From NCBI GenBank assembly GCA_965204245.1, contig CBDBED010000007.1:149094-213093 (forward strand): a stretch of 64,000 bases of DNA, given 5' to 3'. The translations under genes were made by a program, and so were the position numbers. Source of the DNA: JAAXIE01 sp965204245 (lineage in GTDB: Bacteria > Chloroflexota > Dehalococcoidia > Lucifugimonadales > JAAXIE01). The notes beneath the pieces are model-generated. The model did no database searches. It was not told the origin of the DNA and saw only the letters and a program-made list of their open reading frames with translations. Shown piece by piece: positions 60,202 to 64,000 of the stretch (positions are counted from its first letter, which is position 1; each line of letters starts with the position of its first letter).

Positions 60202-60816
60202 ATGCTCCTGCGTGTCACCGTACATCCAAGCAATCAACCTGAATACACCCTCGAGTTCTTCGACCACGACCTCGCTCGGGAGATGATGCGCTTGATCGCA
60301 TCGGGAGCAGTCTCAGTCACTGGCTCTGCCAACACTCCCTCCCCAGCCTCCACCCAAGCACCCGGCCCAACCGCCCCCCTCGACTCTCCCGTCGATGACC
60401 CGGAGGCTATCGAACCCACTAACGTCAACACTCTTAACGCCGACCCAGCCGACTATCAACGGGCCGCCGAATACTGCCGCAGCGTGAATCCCCTAGGCGA
60501 CATGCGCCGCGTCGTCGTAGCCACCTACGCAGCCGAACTCCACATGGGTGCCGAGGGCGTCTCCGCCACCGAACTCTCAAACATCTTCGATGCCACAGGC
60601 TGGCCCCAGCCCACCGATTTTGTGCAGGCCATCCGAAACGCAGCCCGTGAAAAATTCGGCTGGTTGGAGCGCGTGGGCAACCCCGGCTACTACAAGGTCA
60701 CCGCCACGGGACGCGCCGCTGTCCTCGGCGACACCATCGCCGAACAGCCAGCTACGTCCTCCCTCCCATTCGATCAGACGCAGACTAACGGCATATACGA
60801 GACCAGCGCTCCCTAA
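60202..60816 (+). CDS. Hypothetical protein with a possible winged-helix C-terminal half
   Basis: A 204-residue protein. GGAGG lies 6 nt before the ATG. Residues 1-40 look like a small beta domain (LRVTVHPSNQPEYTLEFFDHDLAREM), 41-80 a Pro/Thr-rich linker, and 85-180 a helical part (GVSATELSNIFDATGWPQPTDFVQAIRNAAREKFGWLERVGNPGYYKVTATGRAAV) resembling a winged helix. A regulator is possible; no family is recognised with certainty. Confidence 0.62.
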   Translation: MLLRVTVHPSNQPEYTLEFFDHDLAREMMRLIASGAVSVTGSANTPSPASTQAPGPTAPLDSPVDDPEAIEPTNVNTLNADPADYQRAAEYCRSVNPLGDMRRVVVATYAAELHMGAEGVSATELSNIFDATGWPQPTDFVQAIRNAAREKFGWLERVGNPGYYKVTATGRAAVLGDTIAEQPATSSLPFDQTQTNGIYETSAP

Positions 60817-60946
60817 CCCCAGCCCCCAGCCCCTCATCAGTCCCCATCACCTGCTTCAAAGCTCGTTCCCGACCTTTGCTCCGCCCCCTGTTTCCCAGAC
60901 CACGCTACTGCGTTAGAATCTCCCTGTTCAACAAGGAGGATTACCA

Positions 60947-61453
60947 ATGAGCACTACCGCCAACAAGAAGGACACTGGAGTCTGGGGCGAGACTTGCCCC
61001 GTAGCTCTCTTTCGTACCCGCAAGCCCGACTGGAACGCCTTTGCCGATGCCACCGTGCCCGGCTACAAACGTGCCCAGCACCGCTTTATCGGCACTGGGG
61101 CCTCAGGAAAGGCCGATCCCCTCTCCATACCCCCCGGCAACTTCACCCTCAGCATCATGTACGTCCCCGTCGGTGAGGGAAACGCTCCCCACACCCACGA
61201 GGTCGAAGAGGTCTTCTTCGTCCTACAAGGCCACATGCAGGTCTTCTGGGATGACGAGAACGGCGAGCGCCACGAGACCCGTCTCGGCCCATGGGACTGC
61301 GTCCTATGCCCTCCCAACGTCGTCCACGGCTTCCACAACGACAGCCTCGAGCCTTGCTATATGCAGGTGATGCTCGGCAAGCCTGCCCCCGACCTGATGA
61401 CCTATGCCGACCAAGGTTTGCAGGACATACGGGACTCCCATCTGACGCGCTAG
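60947..61453 (+). CDS. Cupin domain protein
   Basis: A 168-residue single-domain cupin. Motif 1 is NAPHTHEVEEVFFVLQGHMQVFW with two His and the Glu; motif 2 is CVLCPPNVVHGFHNDS with a further His. These form a metal site. AAGGAGG precedes the ATG and TAGAAT (60914-60919) with TTTCCC 17 bp upstream may be the promoter. The activity is unknown; it lies ahead of an LLM gene. Confidence 0.85.
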   Translation: MSTTANKKDTGVWGETCPVALFRTRKPDWNAFADATVPGYKRAQHRFIGTGASGKADPLSIPPGNFTLSIMYVPVGEGNAPHTHEVEEVFFVLQGHMQVFWDDENGERHETRLGPWDCVLCPPNVVHGFHNDSLEPCYMQVMLGKPAPDLMTYADQGLQDIRDSHLTR

Positions 61454-61469
61454 CTCGCGTCTTATGTCA

Positions 61470-61516
61470 CTTTCCGGGTTTCGGAAAGAGCCCGGATTCA
61501 GGTAGCAGCCCGGATT
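61470..61516 (+). terminator. Hairpin and short direct repeat between cupin and LLM genes
   Basis: CTTTCCG (61470-61476) pairs with CGGAAAG (61482-61488). AGCCCGGATT follows twice (61489, 61507). No U tract is present, so termination is doubtful. Confidence 0.35.
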
Positions 61517-61531
61517 GAAGGAGAAGCTTCT

Positions 61532-62410
61532 ATGAAGCTCGGAGTTGTTTTCCCGCAGACTGAAATCGGCGCCGACCCCGGCGGCGTCCGCGAGTACTTC
61601 CAAGCCGCCGAGCAGTTGGGCTACAGCCACGTATCCGTCTTCGACCACGTCCTCGGCGCTGACCTCACCAACCGCCCCGACTGGCAGGGCGCATATAACA
61701 GCAAAGACATGTTCCACGAGCCCATGGTGCTCTACGGCTATGCCGCCGCCATCACCCAGAACCTCGAACTTGTCACCTCCGTCTTGGTTCTCGGCCAGCG
61801 CCAGACATCCCTGGTTGCCAAGCAGGCTGCCGAAATCGACATCCTCACCAATGGAAAGTTTCGCCTAGGCGTGGGCGTCGGCTGGAACCAAGTCGAATAC
61901 GAGGCCCTGAACGAGGCCTTCGGCAATCGCGGGCGTCGCGAGGAAGAGCAGATGGATGTCCTCCGCGCCCTCTGGACCAACGAGGTTGTCACCTACCACG
62001 GTCGCTACCACAATATCACCGAGGCCGGCCTCAACCCCCTGCCCGTTCAGCGCCCCATCCCCATCTGGCTCGGAGGCCGCGACGAACGACTTCTCCGACG
62101 CGTAGCCAAAATGGGCGACGGCTGGTTCCCCATGGTCCCCGCCAGCGACGAGGGCCGCGCCGTGGTCGACCAACTCCGCGGGTACGCAGAAGAGGCAGGC
62201 CGCGACCCCGCCTCCATCGGCATTGAAGCTCGCATCAACATCAACCAAGCGGGCAACAACCCCGAGGCATGGGTCGAGGAAGCCAGCTTCTGGAGCGACA
62301 TCGGCGCCAGCCACCTCTCCTTTAACACCATGCGTGGCAACCTTGAAGGCCCCGGCCCCCACATCGACGCCATACGCCGGTTCAAGGAAGCCATTCCTGC
62401 AACTTTGTAG
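61532..62410 (+). CDS. LLM class F420-dependent oxidoreductase (TIGR03619-like)
   Basis: A 292-residue luciferase-family protein. KLGVVFPQTEIGADPGGVREYFQAAEQLGYSHVSVFDHVLGAD, then LVTSVLVLGQRQTSLVAKQAAEID and FRLGVGVGWNQVEYEALNEAFGNRGRREEEQM are the hallmarks of the F420 subgroup. AAGGAGAAGC precedes the ATG. A PNPOx-like gene follows by 28 bp; such pairs often share F420 or FMN chemistry. Confidence 0.92.
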   Translation: MKLGVVFPQTEIGADPGGVREYFQAAEQLGYSHVSVFDHVLGADLTNRPDWQGAYNSKDMFHEPMVLYGYAAAITQNLELVTSVLVLGQRQTSLVAKQAAEIDILTNGKFRLGVGVGWNQVEYEALNEAFGNRGRREEEQMDVLRALWTNEVVTYHGRYHNITEAGLNPLPVQRPIPIWLGGRDERLLRRVAKMGDGWFPMVPASDEGRAVVDQLRGYAEEAGRDPASIGIEARININQAGNNPEAWVEEASFWSDIGASHLSFNTMRGNLEGPGPHIDAIRRFKEAIPATL

Positions 62411-62438
62411 ACCCTCAACACACACTTAGAGGACAAAC

Positions 62439-62861
62439 ATGATTAACCTCGACGAGAACATTGCCCAACACATAGACGGCGCATTCATCCCCGAAGGCAA
62501 CGTCTGCTGGATTGCCACCGCCAACAAGGACGGAGAGCCCGACATCGGCCCCAAGGGAAGCATGATGGTCTTCGACGACCAGTCCCTCGCCTATTGGGAA
62601 CGCAGCCACCGTCTGACTCTTCAGAATATCCAGGAAAACCCCAACGTCGCCGTCGTCTATCGCAACGCCGAGGAGCGTCTCCAGTGGCGCTTCCACGGTG
62701 TCGCCACGGTCCACGCCGATGGCGAAATCCGCGATCAGGTCATGGCCAAGACCATACCCCAAGAGTTGGAGCGCGATCCCGAGCGCAAGGGCGTCGCCGT
62801 GGTCATTCGCGTGGACAAGGTAATGACCTTTGCCGGCGAAGTTCTCCAACAACGGGACTGA
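62439..62861 (+). CDS. Pyridoxamine 5'-phosphate oxidase family protein
   Basis: A 140-residue split-barrel protein. VCWIATANKDGEPDIGPKGSMMVFDDQSLAYWERSHRLTLQNIQENPNVAVVYRN is the typical flavin-binding core. AGAGGA precedes the ATG. Together with the LLM gene upstream it may act in a flavin/F420 pathway. The PEBP lipoprotein gene follows. Confidence 0.87.
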   Translation: MINLDENIAQHIDGAFIPEGNVCWIATANKDGEPDIGPKGSMMVFDDQSLAYWERSHRLTLQNIQENPNVAVVYRNAEERLQWRFHGVATVHADGEIRDQVMAKTIPQELERDPERKGVAVVIRVDKVMTFAGEVLQQRD

Positions 62862-62916
62862 TGCCTACCCCCTTCTTTCGGACCCTCCCTCCAATGCGGC
62901 AACAGGAGCCTCCGGA

Positions 62917-63489
62917 ATGACCCGGTGGCTCCTGCTTTTCTTTGCCTCTGTCACCGCGCTGCTCATTGCCTGCGACGGCGATGCGCCATCTCCCACTCCT
63001 AACCCCTTGGAACGCGGCATCGCGGCCATGCAGGTCACCAGCCCTGCCTTCACCGACGGTCAGCCAATCCCCACCCAATACACCTGCGAGGGAGAGGACG
63101 TCTCGCCTCCCATTCAAGTGGAAGCAGTCCCCCCTCATACCCGCTCTCTAGCCCTCATCATGGACGACCCCGACGCCCCGAATGGCCCCTTCGTCCACTG
63201 GCTGGCCTTCAATTTCGAACCCGGCCGACGCGAGTTGAAAGAGGGATTGGGTAAACAGGGTGACGATGTCGCTGAAGGCCGACACGGGCTGAATGACTTC
63301 GGCATACACGGCTACGGAGGCCCCTGCCCGCCTGCTGGCTCAGCCCACACCTACCGCTTCATGCTCCATGCCTTGGACCGCGAGCTTGACTTGGAAGCTG
63401 GGGCAACGGTTACGGACCTGCTCACAGCCATGCGCGGCAACGTCCTGGGCTTGGGGATACTGGAAGGGACTTTCGCTAGAGGGGAGTAA
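62917..63489 (+). CDS. YbhB/YbcL family (PEBP, Raf-kinase-inhibitor-like) lipoprotein
   Basis: A 190-residue protein. A signal peptide ends in lipobox LLIAC (Cys19). The PEBP domain has MQVTSPAFTDGQPIPTQYTCEGEDVSPPI, LALIMDDPDAPNGPFVHWLAFN and GPCPPAGSAHTYRFMLHALD. AGGAG 8 nt before ATG 62917 decides the start. It is probably anchored outside the membrane; the role of bacterial PEBP proteins is unknown. Confidence 0.9.
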   Translation: MTRWLLLFFASVTALLIACDGDAPSPTPNPLERGIAAMQVTSPAFTDGQPIPTQYTCEGEDVSPPIQVEAVPPHTRSLALIMDDPDAPNGPFVHWLAFNFEPGRRELKEGLGKQGDDVAEGRHGLNDFGIHGYGGPCPPAGSAHTYRFMLHALDRELDLEAGATVTDLLTAMRGNVLGLGILEGTFARGE

Positions 63490-63536
63490 ATGCCCGCGCA
63501 TGTGATGCGCGGACAGCAGGCTTAAGGCTAGCCCGA

Positions 63537-63716
63537 TTACTCCGGCAGCACGATAGGCAACGGTTCGATGGCATCCAACCCCGGTTCGTTGATGTCATCA
63601 AGTGCCTGCAACAGAGCATTGATGTTATAGGTGACCTCTGTCAGTTCAGGGTCCTGTATGTTCAGACCCACCGCGCGCCCCAGCGCCGTCACCTGCTCCT
63701 TGGTCAAGTCATCCAT
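63537..63716 (-). CDS. Small GatC/AtzG-like protein (59 residues)
   Basis: ATG 63716 with GGAG 8 nt upstream gives DDLTKEQVTALGRAVGLN, then TYNINALLQALDDINEPG and a Pro-rich end. The helix-then-NxxALLxxL pattern resembles GatC/DUF4089-type small partners of amidases. No amidase gene is adjacent inside the window, but one could lie to the right. The family call is tentative; coding is likely because of the ribosome binding site and sequence character. Confidence 0.6.
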   Translation of the reverse strand: MDDLTKEQVTALGRAVGLNIQDPELTEVTYNINALLQALDDINEPGLDAIEPLPIVLPE

Positions 63717-63731
63717 ATGTTGTTCTCCAAG

Positions 63732-63977
63732 TCACCCTAGGATTCCAACGAGGGCAACTAGAATGGCCAAAGCAGTGAAACCTAACCCCATAGTCCAGCG
63801 GAGGGAAGGGACTTCTCCCCTCAAGGCGGCCAAGTCCACCTTCACGTCGCCGATTTCCTGCTGGAGGTCGGCCTTGGTCGCTTGGAGGTCGGCCTTGGTA
63901 GCCACATGCTCGTATGTGGCCTCCAGACGTGTCACGCGCTCTTCTGTCCGCTGCTCTGCCAACGGACCTCCCTGCAT
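63732..63977 (-). CDS. Small coiled-coil protein with C-terminal membrane helix
   Basis: An 81-residue protein. Repeated TKADLQ units (ATKADLQATKADLQQEIGD) form a coiled coil, followed by a C-terminal membrane segment (MGLGFTALAILVALVGILG). The pattern resembles DUF1640/bdr-like small tail-anchored proteins. It lies 15 bp upstream of the GatC-like gene on the same strand. Confidence 0.62.
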   Translation of the reverse strand: MQGGPLAEQRTEERVTRLEATYEHVATKADLQATKADLQQEIGDVKVDLAALRGEVPSLRWTMGLGFTALAILVALVGILG

Positions 63978-64000
63978 CTGTATCCGGGACAGACCCTCTG

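Noticed and set aside
1..64000. tRNA, rRNA or classical riboswitch genes
   Set aside because: I looked for conserved arms and T-loop sequences in intergenic regions and saw none; most gaps are under 260 bp.

Overview
The window is a gene-dense (about 60% GC) bacterial chromosome segment with roughly 65 supported genes in short runs on both strands. The content points to Chloroflexota, probably the SAR202/Dehalococcoidia side. There are five luciferase-like (LLM, F420/FMN type) oxidoreductases, paralogous amidases, alpha/beta hydrolases, OsmC and MetE-like proteins, a DUF2298 (Chlor_Arch_YYY) membrane protein next to a PMT-type mannosyltransferase, and minCDE, ftsY, rnc, cca, uvrC and dinG of ordinary bacterial type. 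The taxonomic call is inference from gene content. No rRNA, tRNA or CRISPR array was seen.

Layout. 1-290: end of a hicB-like gene and a hicA-like toxin gene. 0.4-18.3 kb: a catabolic/oxidoreductase region (amidases, LLM enzymes, molybdopterin oxidoreductase, HAD hydrolase, MetE-like proteins, extradiol dioxygenase, dienelactone hydrolase, isochorismatase-type hydrolase, a lone solute-binding lipoprotein, several alpha/beta hydrolases). 18.4-20.6 kb: minE, minD, minC. 20.8-24.9 kb: gamma-glutamyltransferase, hydrolase, CinA-like protein. 25-33 kb: an accessory stretch with an unknown overlapping gene pair, a Uma2 nuclease, a ferritin-like protein, two OsmC proteins, a DUF4258/DUF2283-like cluster and a duplicated hicBA locus; one hicA copy holds a 32-copy perfect 14-bp minisatellite. 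33-36.7 kb: 2-hydroxyacid dehydrogenase and a DUF3352 protein with two near-identical C-terminal domains. 36.9-39.4 kb: an orphan terminase pair followed by a 577-bp region with a consensus promoter and an iteron-like repeat cluster. 39.5-46 kb: LLM enzyme, a second unknown overlapping pair, PMT and DUF2298 proteins. 46.1-60.1 kb: housekeeping genes (ftsY, rnc, cca, ogg-like, dinG-like, PHP, xer, rpiB-like, uvrC). 60.2-64 kb: cupin, LLM, PNPOx, PEBP lipoprotein and small genes.

The strongest unexpected signal is at 47837-48451. A DsbA-family gene with a good ribosome binding site has an in-frame TGA exactly where the active-site cysteine belongs. A two-part hairpin with a GUGU loop lies 21 nt downstream, fitting the bacterial SECIS pattern, so this is a candidate selenoprotein. 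Next are the in-frame minisatellite inside hicA, the iteron-like array beside the terminase genes, the palindrome built around a TATAAT box before the PMT gene, and two overlapping pairs of genes of unknown function with resembling second members.

Many genes start at strong GGAGG sites. Several promoters of the form TTGcnn-N17/18-TAnnnT can be seen, two of them duplicated with the hicBA locus. Neighbouring genes often overlap by 4-26 bp, which suggests translational coupling.
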